A stretch of DNA of 14,105 bases from RGIG9115 sp045603225 (GTDB taxonomy: Bacteria; Bacillota; Clostridia; UBA1381), in NCBI GenBank assembly GCA_045603225.1, contig JAZULT010000084.1, forward strand, positions 1-14,105. Reading direction: 5' to 3'. Both the position numbers and the translations under genes were made by a program. Positions 7,572 to 14,105 of this stretch are shown piece by piece. The stretch's first letter is position 1. Each line of letters opens with the position of its first letter. The notes beneath the pieces are model-generated. The model saw only the letters and a program-made list of their open reading frames with translations, was not told where the DNA came from and searched no databases.

Positions 7572-8399
7572 ATGCTTGAGCTTTTCAAAACAGCACTTAT
7601 ACTAAGCCTGTTTGGTTTTGTGATAACTGCTCTGCTTCTTTGTTTAAAACCTGTTACCGCTAAAAAGTTTCCGGCAGCGTGGCAATATTACATATGGATT
7701 GCAGTACTCTTTTCGATGATTGTACCTGTATACAAAATAATACCGTCAAACGAGGTTCAGAAAATACCGGTTATTCCTCAAAACGAGATTATGAATACAT
7801 CCACTACGGAAGAGACCGCCGAAACACCTGAAACAGTTATTATTGAAGAAATTCCTATTGAGTACAGAGAAATAAGCCTATCCCCCGCCTACAGCATAAA
7901 TCTTCTTGATTTACTGTCTTACATATGGTTCGGTGGAATGTGCACCTATCTTATTATAGTTATAACTAGCTATATTGTTTATATCATCAATAAGCGTAAA
8001 AAAGCTATTCTGATAACAGAAAACACTGTACTGAACGGGGTCAAAAAAGAATTAAAGATAAAGCGGAACATCAAAATCAGAATGTCAAAGAATTTTGAGT
8101 CGCCAATGCTTGTAGGCGTTCTGTTCCCGGTTATCTATATTCCATACAGAGAACTCTCAGACGAAAATATGCGAATGGTATTCCTGCACGAATTGACACA
8201 TTATAAAAGAAAAGATTTAGCTTTTAAATGGCTGTCTCTCTTTGTAAATGCTGTGCATTGGTTTAACCCTCTTGCATATCTGCTGTGTAGCAATATCAGT
8301 GAGGCGTGCGAGATTTCCTGTGATATGGCAGTTACAAAAAATATGTCCGACACAGAACAAAAAATCTATATGAAAACTATTCTTGATTTGGCTCAGTAA
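7572..8399 (+). CDS. M56 family (BlaR1/MecR1-type) membrane metalloprotease lacking sensor half
   Basis: 275 aa integral membrane zinc protease. Membrane segments are at about 5-25, 38-57 and 113-140, with a Glu/Thr-rich extracytoplasmic loop between the second and third. The cytoplasmic M56 domain follows: the zinc motif HELTH at 206-210 (FLHELTHYKRKD) and the downstream EISCD at 247-251, whose Glu is the expected third ligand. It ends at ILDLAQ, about 25 residues after EISCD. Known BlaR1/MecR1 proteins continue with a fourth membrane helix and an extracellular sensor and are often 400-600 aa. Here that part is absent from the polypeptide but appears, in the same frame, as the next gene. The start was set at ATG 7572, with GGAG at 7561-7564. 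The stop TAA is part of the next gene's TAAGGAGG. Role (inferred): relieving BlaI repression by proteolysis upon a signal. Confidence 0.9.
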   Translation: MLELFKTALILSLFGFVITALLLCLKPVTAKKFPAAWQYYIWIAVLFSMIVPVYKIIPSNEVQKIPVIPQNEIMNTSTTEETAETPETVIIEEIPIEYREISLSPAYSINLLDLLSYIWFGGMCTYLIIVITSYIVYIINKRKKAILITENTVLNGVKKELKIKRNIKIRMSKNFESPMLVGVLFPVIYIPYRELSDENMRMVFLHELTHYKRKDLAFKWLSLFVNAVHWFNPLAYLLCSNISEACEISCDMAVTKNMSDTEQKIYMKTILDLAQ

Positions 8400-8417
8400 G
8401 GAGGCGAAATTTATATG
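8397..8417 (+). promoter_or_regulatory. Stop/ribosome-binding-site junction between M56 gene and first anchored protein
   Basis: The M56 stop codon TAA (8397-8399) runs straight into GGAGG, forming TAAGGAGG ahead of ATG 8415. The two genes share a reading frame: five sense codons separate the stop from the next ATG. A one-codon change or readthrough of this UAA would fuse protease and anchored ectodomain. Almost the same 21 bases recur at 10733-10753 in front of the third anchored protein. Confidence 0.8.
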
Positions 8418-9944
8418 TTGGAAAACATCTACACAACAAAAATGAGTATGGATAAGAAAAAACTGCAGAACAGATTTTCAAAAATCCGTTCCAAGAACGG
8501 ACGAATTTCTAAACTTATGGCTCTTATTATCTTTGCCGTAATTCTTCTTGTTATAGCTTGTGTATCTATCATTATCGCAGCTAATGTGAAAAATAATGAA
8601 TATACTATGACAGGAAATGAGTTTTCCGATTATATCAATCGTCCTATCGGTGCTGTAATGGCTGATATTTATTATGCAAATGACAGTAAAATTGTGTTTC
8701 ATTACGGAGAAGGTTTTTTTATCATCCACAAACAAAACAATAACGTTGACAGCAAATTAAGCTCAGAATTTGATTTTGTTATAAATCTGAAAAAGCTTAA
8801 TATAGCTTACGCACAGCAAGGAAGCTCTGTACTTGATGTCAAGATAAGCAAAGACGGAAATTACGCCTATCTTTCAAGCTCGGGTACATCAGAAGAAACC
8901 AAGAATTTCGATGAATATATTATTTTTCTTGATACCGGATTTGTAAAAAAAGGAACTATTCCTGAAAACACAGAACTTTTTACAGAAGTAGCAGATACAT
9001 ATGCATCAGTGCAAAATCCCATTGGTTGGTTTAGCAATAACTGTATTATAAGCAACGATAAAATATATTATCTTACATCTGAAACAGGGACAGTAAATGA
9101 TATTCAGCTGATAACTGTCAATAAAATTACTAATAAGACAGAAAAGCGTTATTTGTTTGATAGTAATTCAGAAAAAACACATATAGCATATGCACCTGAC
9201 GATATAAAAAACATTACAGATGTAGAGCTCGTTGTTGGTGGTATTAAATATCCACTAGCAACTACAAATGCACATGCTGAAATAGAGAAAACCTTTTCAG
9301 CTGCAACTAAAATAGCAATAGGAGGCACAGCCTGCCCCTTTGATGCAGAACTTATATTTACAAGAGCAGACGGACAAAAGGGATGTGTAACTATCGCAAC
9401 GGACTCCTGTGCAGTATTCAAATGTGGTGATACATATTATGATTACGGCGAAGATAATTCAACGTTATTGGGATATTTCGGACTTGATGTAGATACTGTT
9501 ATAGACCTGACAACCATCAATAAATCATATATGGATAACTCTGAAATAGCAGTAAGGAATTTTTTTACATTATTTGATAAATCAGATTTCGAAGAAATGA
9601 AAACGCTCGTTACTAACGAATTTATTGCACAAGGGTATATTGATGATGCTTACGGAATGTGTTACGGTATGACGAGGGCGACGTTAGAAACCTGCTCAAA
9701 AGCTAATGTTGACGAATTTTTGAATGAATATCTTGCAAGGTCGAAAAATGCTCAACTAACATTATCAGAAAATGATATTGAACTGTTAAAGGCAAATTCT
9801 GATGAATTGGCAGTATATACTGTAATAGTTACTGCTGAAAGCAACATAAAGGGAGAAACAAAACCACCGTTCAAAAGTTTTCTCGATGTAATCTGTAAAA
9901 AACAAAATAACGGAAGCTGGTTAGTTCACAAATTAGAAAGCTAA
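8415..9944 (+). CDS. Membrane-anchored ectodomain protein 1 (split BlaR1-like sensor)
   Basis: 509 aa. Residues 1-33 are strongly basic (YTTKMSMDKKKLQNRFSKI...), 34-57 form one transmembrane helix, and the remainder should face outside by the positive-inside rule. The ectodomain has a long beta-rich middle (about 60-280) of unknown type. A segment at about 285-360 follows, containing TDSCAVFKCGDTYYDYG and LLGYFG, which resembles tails I recall on clostridial M56 proteins. Residues 373-509 look like an NTF2-like/DUF4829 fold (NSEIAVRNFFTLFDKSDFEE ... WLVHKLES). The N-terminal module corresponds to the segment that normally joins the M56 domain to helix four. Its ligand is not apparent. TAAGGAGG precedes ATG 8415. 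Likely partner: the M56 protease immediately upstream. Domain names are from memory and less certain than topology. Confidence 0.8.
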   Translation: MLENIYTTKMSMDKKKLQNRFSKIRSKNGRISKLMALIIFAVILLVIACVSIIIAANVKNNEYTMTGNEFSDYINRPIGAVMADIYYANDSKIVFHYGEGFFIIHKQNNNVDSKLSSEFDFVINLKKLNIAYAQQGSSVLDVKISKDGNYAYLSSSGTSEETKNFDEYIIFLDTGFVKKGTIPENTELFTEVADTYASVQNPIGWFSNNCIISNDKIYYLTSETGTVNDIQLITVNKITNKTEKRYLFDSNSEKTHIAYAPDDIKNITDVELVVGGIKYPLATTNAHAEIEKTFSAATKIAIGGTACPFDAELIFTRADGQKGCVTIATDSCAVFKCGDTYYDYGEDNSTLLGYFGLDVDTVIDLTTINKSYMDNSEIAVRNFFTLFDKSDFEEMKTLVTNEFIAQGYIDDAYGMCYGMTRATLETCSKANVDEFLNEYLARSKNAQLTLSENDIELLKANSDELAVYTVIVTAESNIKGETKPPFKSFLDVICKKQNNGSWLVHKLES

Positions 9945-9964
9945 ATAGATTGGAGGTAAATTCT

Positions 9965-10735
9965 ATGTTAGAAAACATCTACACAACAAAAATGAGTGCA
10001 AATAAAAAACAGTTACAGAACAGATTTACAAAAATCCGTTCTTCAAGTGGTAGAATTTCAAAAATGATGTCGTTCATAATGGCAATATTTGTTGCAGTAA
10101 CTTTTGTTTGTGCAACTGTTGTTATGGCAGCCGTTGTCAATGAAGAAGAAAAATTTTTTATAAACGGAAAAGGATATACTATTACTCCTATCCTTATTGA
10201 AAACAAATTAGAGGTACACACAGATAGTTATTATGTTCCTCTCCGTGATACCTTTGAAGCTCTTGGATATGATGTATTTTATGATGTCGATAAATCAAAA
10301 TACAAAAATTTAATGGACGAATTTACTTTCCCTCAATACGATTCAGAGCCATACAGCGAAAAAGTTGATGATGAAATTCTTAAAGAAATAATACGCACAC
10401 CTGAATATTATTTGAAAAACTATGTAAAAACAGATGTTGACAGATATATTTATGGTGCAACATATCATTTCAACCATCGAATGCCTATAATTGAAATGGT
10501 AAAAGGTAATGAGGTCTGGGCGTGTCAAATCGGCAGCACAAGATACAATAAATTTATCCCTGCCGGAGCCGTTGTTTTAATTGACGGAAAAACATATATT
10601 CCGCTTCGTGCAGTAGCTTATATTGTTGGCGGTCAGGATAACGTGAAATGGAATAGCGAAAAAAGAGATACATATTTTGAGGGTGCTTTAACATTTAATG
10701 AAGCTGAAAATATTGTAACAATAAACCTTGAATAA
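9965..10735 (+). CDS. Membrane-anchored ectodomain protein 2 (stalk/copper amine oxidase N-like)
   Basis: 256 aa with the same N-terminal module: basic residues 1-33 (MLENIYTTKMSANKKQLQNR...), transmembrane helix about 34-57, and the rest outside. The ectodomain begins with FFINGKGYTITP and YYVPLRDTFEALGYDVFYD (about 64-105), and ends with AVVLIDGKTYIPLRAVAYIV...VKWN (about 200-256). These two are halves typical of the copper amine oxidase N-terminal/stalk domain (PF07833-like), a non-enzymatic domain common on Clostridia surface proteins. The middle (105-200) is unassigned. ATG 9965 was chosen because GGAGG at 9952-9956 sits in front of it; an in-frame TTG at 9950 overlaps that site. It starts 20 bases after the previous stop and shares a 27-base identical stretch (8421-8447 against 9971-9997) with the previous gene. 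Confidence 0.82.
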   Translation: MLENIYTTKMSANKKQLQNRFTKIRSSSGRISKMMSFIMAIFVAVTFVCATVVMAAVVNEEEKFFINGKGYTITPILIENKLEVHTDSYYVPLRDTFEALGYDVFYDVDKSKYKNLMDEFTFPQYDSEPYSEKVDDEILKEIIRTPEYYLKNYVKTDVDRYIYGATYHFNHRMPIIEMVKGNEVWACQIGSTRYNKFIPAGAVVLIDGKTYIPLRAVAYIVGGQDNVKWNSEKRDTYFEGALTFNEAENIVTINLE

Positions 10736-10750
10736 GGAGGCGAATTTAAT

Positions 10751-10961
10751 ATGTTTGAAAGATTATATACAACAAAAATGAGTGCTGATAAAAAATCGTT
10801 ACAAAAACGCTTTTCTAAAATCCGTTCAAAAAGTGGAAGAATTTCAAGACTAATGGCAATTTTCATGTCCGTTGCCGTTCTCATAACAATAACCTGTGCA
10901 ACTATTGTTATGGCAGCCGTAGGATCGGACGGATTAGAGTATTGGGATAAAAACGAAGTCT
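10751..10961 (+). repeat. Direct repeat copy A: anchor-coding block of protein 3
   Basis: This 211-base block matches 11805-12015 with 8 mismatches by hand count, about 96% identity and no gaps. It encodes the N-terminal anchor plus the first twelve or so ectodomain residues. Similarity drops abruptly right after it. Confidence 0.9.
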
Positions 10962-11788
10962 ATATTTTAGGCAGTATGAAATTGTCAGTTGATGTAGAGC
11001 TTGAAAAAGCTCCGCAATGGATAAAAGATATTTCCACCAACGGGAAACTAACTCTTATGATAAATAAAATAGACACCCGTGCCACATCAGGACTTGTAAC
11101 TCACAGTAACACAGCAAAAATCAGTGGTGATATCGGAAATGAAACTCTTACTCGTTCAGGGACATCAAGCTATTATAATACAGATCTTGTAAAATCTGAT
11201 AAGGAATATGACTGGGCGGTTATGCTTTTCAGTTATGACACCACAGATAGTGGAGATATTGATACAGACAAGATTTACGCTTATTTTACTACTAATTACG
11301 ATGAGCTTACAACTTATATAGGTGTGGACTATGAAACCTTACAAAAAAAGGTTGGGTTTGAGAAGTTTTCAAAATGTTACGATGCTCAGTTTATGGGTGA
11401 TTACGAAGAAGCTGAAAGAACATATAACGACGGAATTTATATAAATTATTTTACCTATTTTGAAAGCAAATACAATAATCGTAATGTTGAAAACATTGAT
11501 ATCAGTATTATTGAAGCTGACAATAATTTTATAACAGTAAAGCCTGATATAAACATTTCAAAAGCAACAAAGATTCAGATTTACATATGCGAACCTGATG
11601 AAATATATCACAGCGGAACAATTAAACCGTACAACTTATCAGAGGTTAACGGAACAGAAATCCAAATCCCCAATATGCACTTATCAAAAAAATATGATAG
11701 TGGAAAAACTTATGCTGTGCTTTCAATAGTAACCGATGAATCAGAAAACGTTCTCTACCGTCAGCAAGATTATGTAAAAATACCATAA
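10751..11788 (+). CDS. Membrane-anchored ectodomain protein 3, unrecognised ectodomain
   Basis: 345 aa. N-terminal module as in its neighbours: basic 1-33 (MFERLYTTKMSADKKSLQKR...), transmembrane helix about 34-57 (VLITITCATIVMAAV), then an outward-facing domain opening with SDGLEYWDKNEV. I do not recognise the ectodomain. It has an early part with APQWIKDI, a DYEEAERTYNDGIYINYFTY helix region, a YNNRNVENIDISI strand start, and ends with NVLYRQQDYVKIP. The second half looks like a beta-sandwich, judging from alternating hydrophobics. The next gene shares the layout and many landmarks, so the two are paralogs. TAAGGAGG ahead of ATG 10751 closely matches the junction before protein 1. A ligand-sensing role with the M56 protease is inferred from the shared anchor and operon only. 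Confidence 0.8.
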   Translation: MFERLYTTKMSADKKSLQKRFSKIRSKSGRISRLMAIFMSVAVLITITCATIVMAAVGSDGLEYWDKNEVYILGSMKLSVDVELEKAPQWIKDISTNGKLTLMINKIDTRATSGLVTHSNTAKISGDIGNETLTRSGTSSYYNTDLVKSDKEYDWAVMLFSYDTTDSGDIDTDKIYAYFTTNYDELTTYIGVDYETLQKKVGFEKFSKCYDAQFMGDYEEAERTYNDGIYINYFTYFESKYNNRNVENIDISIIEADNNFITVKPDINISKATKIQIYICEPDEIYHSGTIKPYNLSEVNGTEIQIPNMHLSKKYDSGKTYAVLSIVTDESENVLYRQQDYVKIP

Positions 11789-11804
11789 AGGAGTTGAAAT
11801 TCCT

Positions 11805-12015
11805 ATGTTTGAAAGATTATATACAACAAAAATGAGTGCTGATAAAAAATCTTTACAAAAACGCTTTTCTAAAATCCGTTCAAAAAGTGGAAAAATATCA
11901 AGACTAATGGCAATTTTCATGTCCATTGCTGTTCTCATAACAATAACCTGTGCAACTATTGTTATGGCAGCCGTAGGATCGGACGGAATGGAATATTGGG
12001 ATAAAAACGAAGTCT
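11805..12015 (+). repeat. Direct repeat copy B: anchor-coding block of protein 4
   Basis: Second copy of the 211-base block at 10751-10961. Five of the eight differences lie in four codons, and several change no residue or change it conservatively (Arg/Lys, Val/Ile, Leu/Met). Unequal exchange between the copies would delete 1054 bases and leave one intact chimeric gene. Confidence 0.9.
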
Positions 12016-12971
12016 TTTTTCTTGACGGAATAAAAACTACAATTTCACTTGAAGGTCGAAGTGTCCCAGAATGGATTTATGAAGATGTTACTGATACAAA
12101 AAGTGTAGATGTAACAATGAGAAGATATGAATACCGTCAAGCTGATGGTTGGCTTATTCCGATGAATTTGATAGAGTTCAGCGGAAACAAAGGTAAGGTT
12201 GTACTTGCTTCAAATAGTGTAAGTAAGAGCGCTCCCTCTCAACAGGATATTGATACAAACAAGCACAATTCTGCTGAATATCTCTATCTTAAAGCTGATA
12301 AAAAGACATTATCATATTCCTTTATAGAGTATTATCAGCAAGGTTTATCACAGCAGAGAGCATTGTTTGAAAATTTTATCAGCCCCAAATCAGACAAATT
12401 CAGAGGCGCAAAGGTTTCAATCATAATTGATGATAATTGGGAAATAGATAATATTCTTATTCACCCTGTTGTCAATGATGAATATGACAACCCTTTATCA
12501 GAGAGCGATAAATATGACTTTATTGAACTGCCTTTTGAAGATTTTACTGAAATAGGCTCATTTGAAAAGAACACAAAAGAATCCTACATAAAGTTGTGGG
12601 ACTACACATTTTCACATTATGAAAAAGATTATAAAAATAGAAATGTTGACGGAATAAAAATAAATATTGATAATGCAAGCACCGAAAAAATAACAATGAA
12701 TATTGCTTGTGATTACAAAAACATTACCCGGTGTGAAATTGAAGTCTTTAATCAGTACACGAATTTTGTTTCTTTAACAAGGAGTACAAAAGATTTGTTT
12801 GGAAAAATTGATATATCTCCGAGAAAAGAAAAAACAAGTAATTTTATCTATGAAAGAGAAAATAACGAGGCACAATTTAATTCAGGAGAAACATATCGGG
12901 TAACAGTTCGCTTGTGTGATGATACAAACAGAATTGTATATCGTTGGCAAGAATACATAACTATACCATAA
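11805..12971 (+). CDS. Membrane-anchored ectodomain protein 4, paralog of protein 3
   Basis: 388 aa. Residues 1-70 are nearly identical to protein 3 (basic 1-33, membrane helix about 34-57, SDGMEYWDKNEV). After that the protein is only distantly similar: VPEWIYED matches APQWIKDI, YKNRNVDGIKINI matches YNNRNVENIDISI, and the end RIVYRWQEYITIP matches NVLYRQQDYVKIP. An insertion relative to protein 3 accounts for about 43 extra residues. No known family recognised; no catalytic motif or cysteine pattern stands out. AAAGGAG at 11787-11793 overlaps the previous stop and precedes ATG 11805. Translation is probably coupled, as throughout this operon. Confidence 0.8.
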   Translation: MFERLYTTKMSADKKSLQKRFSKIRSKSGKISRLMAIFMSIAVLITITCATIVMAAVGSDGMEYWDKNEVFFLDGIKTTISLEGRSVPEWIYEDVTDTKSVDVTMRRYEYRQADGWLIPMNLIEFSGNKGKVVLASNSVSKSAPSQQDIDTNKHNSAEYLYLKADKKTLSYSFIEYYQQGLSQQRALFENFISPKSDKFRGAKVSIIIDDNWEIDNILIHPVVNDEYDNPLSESDKYDFIELPFEDFTEIGSFEKNTKESYIKLWDYTFSHYEKDYKNRNVDGIKINIDNASTEKITMNIACDYKNITRCEIEVFNQYTNFVSLTRSTKDLFGKIDISPRKEKTSNFIYERENNEAQFNSGETYRVTVRLCDDTNRIVYRWQEYITIP

Positions 12972-12985
12972 AGGAGATTTTTGAT

Positions 12986-13966
12986 ATGAAAAAGATATTC
13001 ATTTTTATTTTAATACTAACGCTTATTTGTTCTACATCAACAACTGCTCTTGCAACCGACAACGAAACTGTTGGAGGGAAAATAACATTAACGCAATTCA
13101 TAGGGACAGATAGAGAGGACGCAGAATCTGTACAGCTTTACGTAAAAGGTCAGTTATATACCGTTGATACAAAAGCATTTTATGAGATTGCCGATTCTAT
13201 GATAATCACATCTAATATTGAGCCATATACAATTATTAACGACGGCATATATATTTGTGTAAAGGCTGATGAAGATACGGCTGATTTTGTATATTTGAGT
13301 GATGCCGGAATAGACAGAGCGACTCCTGCTCCGGGCAGACCTCTTTACTCCTTATATGTTCCTGATGATACAATTCTTATTGACAAAATTATATCGTTAA
13401 CAGAACAAAAAAGTGATATTATAAATTCCGAGTGGGCTGTTGGAGAAATTGCAAAAGCAAATGAACTGAAAATTATTCCATCAGATTTTACAGTTACAGA
13501 TTACACTCAACCAATAACAAGAGAAAATTTCTGTATTCTCGCTGTTAAAATGATTGAAACAAAAATCGGTGAAGAACTTGCAACTGAAAATCCTCAATAC
13601 CCTTTAGGTATCAGAGATACAGAAAATATCAACATTAAAAAATTGTATTCAACGGGTATTATAAGAGGTAAAGAACAGAAGAAAACAGGAGTTATTTTTG
13701 CTCCGTATGATTTAATCACACGTGAAGAAGCTGCAACAATTCTTAACAGAATAGCAGTATATCTCGGAATGGATATGCCGCAGATTATTGACGCAGTATA
13801 TTATTGGGACGAAAACAATATTTCGGATTGGGCTATTGACGCAGTAAAAACTATGCGACAGTTTGGAATTATGGAGGGTGTAAACGGCTATGAGTTTTCC
13901 CCGAAAGGAACATATACCGTTGAACAAGCTATCGCAACAATGGTTAGATTTCATCAAAAAAATTAA
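12986..13966 (+). CDS. Secreted S-layer homology (SLH) domain protein
   Basis: 326 aa from ATG 12986, chosen for its signal peptide and the AAAGGAG just upstream; an in-frame TTG at 12944 would lie inside the preceding gene. Residues 1-23 are a signal peptide (KK, hydrophobic core, ALA before the likely cut); Cys15 lacks a proper lipobox. Residues 24-145 form an N-terminal region I do not recognise, with a Pro-containing loop (RATPAPGRPLYSLY). Three SLH repeats follow: about 149-190 (EWAVGEIAKANELKIIP...ITRENFCILAVKMI), 208-258 (LYSTGIIRGK...LITREEAATILNRI) and 272-322 (DWAIDAVKTMRQFGIMEG...YTVEQAIATMVRF). SLH triplets bind secondary cell-wall polymers. It is the last gene of the operon; its partner role in sensing is unknown. 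Confidence 0.87.
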   Translation: MKKIFIFILILTLICSTSTTALATDNETVGGKITLTQFIGTDREDAESVQLYVKGQLYTVDTKAFYEIADSMIITSNIEPYTIINDGIYICVKADEDTADFVYLSDAGIDRATPAPGRPLYSLYVPDDTILIDKIISLTEQKSDIINSEWAVGEIAKANELKIIPSDFTVTDYTQPITRENFCILAVKMIETKIGEELATENPQYPLGIRDTENINIKKLYSTGIIRGKEQKKTGVIFAPYDLITREEAATILNRIAVYLGMDMPQIIDAVYYWDENNISDWAIDAVKTMRQFGIMEGVNGYEFSPKGTYTVEQAIATMVRFHQKN

Positions 13967-14005
13967 GACGGTGCGGAAAAAGTTGTGTAAATAGTATAAA
14001 AACAG

Positions 14006-14052
14006 ACCTCCTTGGTGAAAATTATGGTAGAAATAATTTTTATCAAGGAGGT
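14006..14052 (+). promoter_or_regulatory. Hairpin sequestering the transposase ribosome-binding site
   Basis: Arm 14006-14025 pairs along all 20 positions with 14033-14052 (18 Watson-Crick pairs and two G-U wobbles) around a 7-base loop. The 3' arm contains AAGGAGG (14045-14051), nine bases before ATG 14061, so a transcript read in from outside would hide the ribosome-binding site. A run of A precedes the stem and five T follow it, so it may also act as a bidirectional terminator. Confidence 0.85.
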
Positions 14053-14060
14053 TTTTCGAC

Positions 14061-14105
14061 ATGAAAATACCAAAGGAACTTATTAAAGAATATGTAAAAA
14101 GTGAA
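14061..14105 (+). CDS. Start of probable transposase, truncated by window edge
   Basis: Only 15 codons are visible (MKIPKELIKEYVKSE). The short lysine-rich opening is compatible with IS256/mutator-type transposases, but it is too short to identify by itself. The call rests on the IS256-like terminal sequence and the occluded AAGGAGG upstream. Confidence 0.55.
   Translation, partial: MKIPKELIKEYVKSE

Larger units (their letters stand above)
13967..14105 (+). mobile_element. Left end of an IS256-like insertion sequence (partial)
   Basis: Immediately after the SLH stop codon, the sequence GTGCGGAAAAAGTTGTGTAA (13971-13990) resembles the terminal inverted repeats of IS256-family elements, which typically contain a TTGTGTAA core near the tip. 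A hairpin and a new start codon follow within 100 bases, the usual layout of an IS left end. The exact first base (13967 or slightly later) and target duplication cannot be fixed because the right end is outside the window. Confidence 0.65.

Noticed and set aside
9950..9964. TTG start that would add five residues (MEVNS) to anchored protein 2
   Set aside because: The TTG overlaps the GGAGG that serves ATG 9965, and all sister proteins begin M(L/F)E.
8415..12015. Repeated similar blocks considered as a CRISPR-like or intergenic repeat array
   Set aside because: The repeats are the coding 5' ends of four genes with long, coding interiors, so they are paralogous modules.
12944..12985. TTG start adding 14 residues to the SLH protein
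   Set aside because: It lies inside the previous gene and would bury the signal peptide; AAAGGAG fits ATG 12986.
13712..14062. Minus-strand 116-codon frame across the SLH gene end and the IS
   Set aside because: It is opposite a well-supported SLH coding region, crosses the IS boundary, and has no family character.

Overview
The window looks like chromosomal DNA from a low-to-moderate GC anaerobic member of the Firmicutes (Clostridia), probably a Ruminococcus- or Oscillospiraceae-like gut bacterium. The reasons are AT-rich intergenic regions, strong AGGAGG ribosome-binding sites, a T-box leader, a PPi-type pyruvate phosphate dikinase, and a BlaI/M56 operon with stalk-like and S-layer-homology proteins. 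Taxonomy is inferred from gene content only.

Left part, minus strand (1-6990). The 5' 778 codons of ppdK run off the left edge and have their own extended -10 promoter. Upstream lies a pheS-pheT-MTA/SAH nucleosidase operon. It starts from a consensus promoter at about 6984-7013 and is controlled by a tRNA-Phe T-box riboswitch whose readable specifier codon is UUC.

Right part, plus strand (7101-13966). A divergent, tightly packed six- or seven-cistron operon starts from a consensus promoter overlapped by dyad operators. It encodes a BlaI/MecI-type repressor and an M56 (BlaR1-type) membrane metalloprotease that stops right after its protease domain, without the usual last transmembrane helix and sensor. 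Four membrane-anchored proteins follow. All four begin with the same roughly 57-residue module (basic juxtamembrane segment with a YTTKMS motif, then one transmembrane helix), but carry different ectodomains: an NTF2-like/M56-tail type, a copper-amine-oxidase-N/stalk type, and two diverged copies of an unrecognised type. The first of the four is in the same reading frame as the protease, separated by a TAA that overlaps its ribosome-binding site. The last gene encodes a secreted protein with three S-layer homology repeats.

The most interesting reading is that this is a 'split BlaR1' system. The sensor half of an M56 receptor seems to have become a separate gene and then multiplied into a family of interchangeable membrane-anchored ectodomains that share one protease and one repressor. 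The ligand is unknown; the stalk-like and SLH proteins suggest cell-envelope sensing.

Right edge (13967-14105). The left end of an IS256-like insertion sequence directly abuts the stop codon of the SLH gene. Its transposase ribosome-binding site is buried in a 20-bp hairpin.
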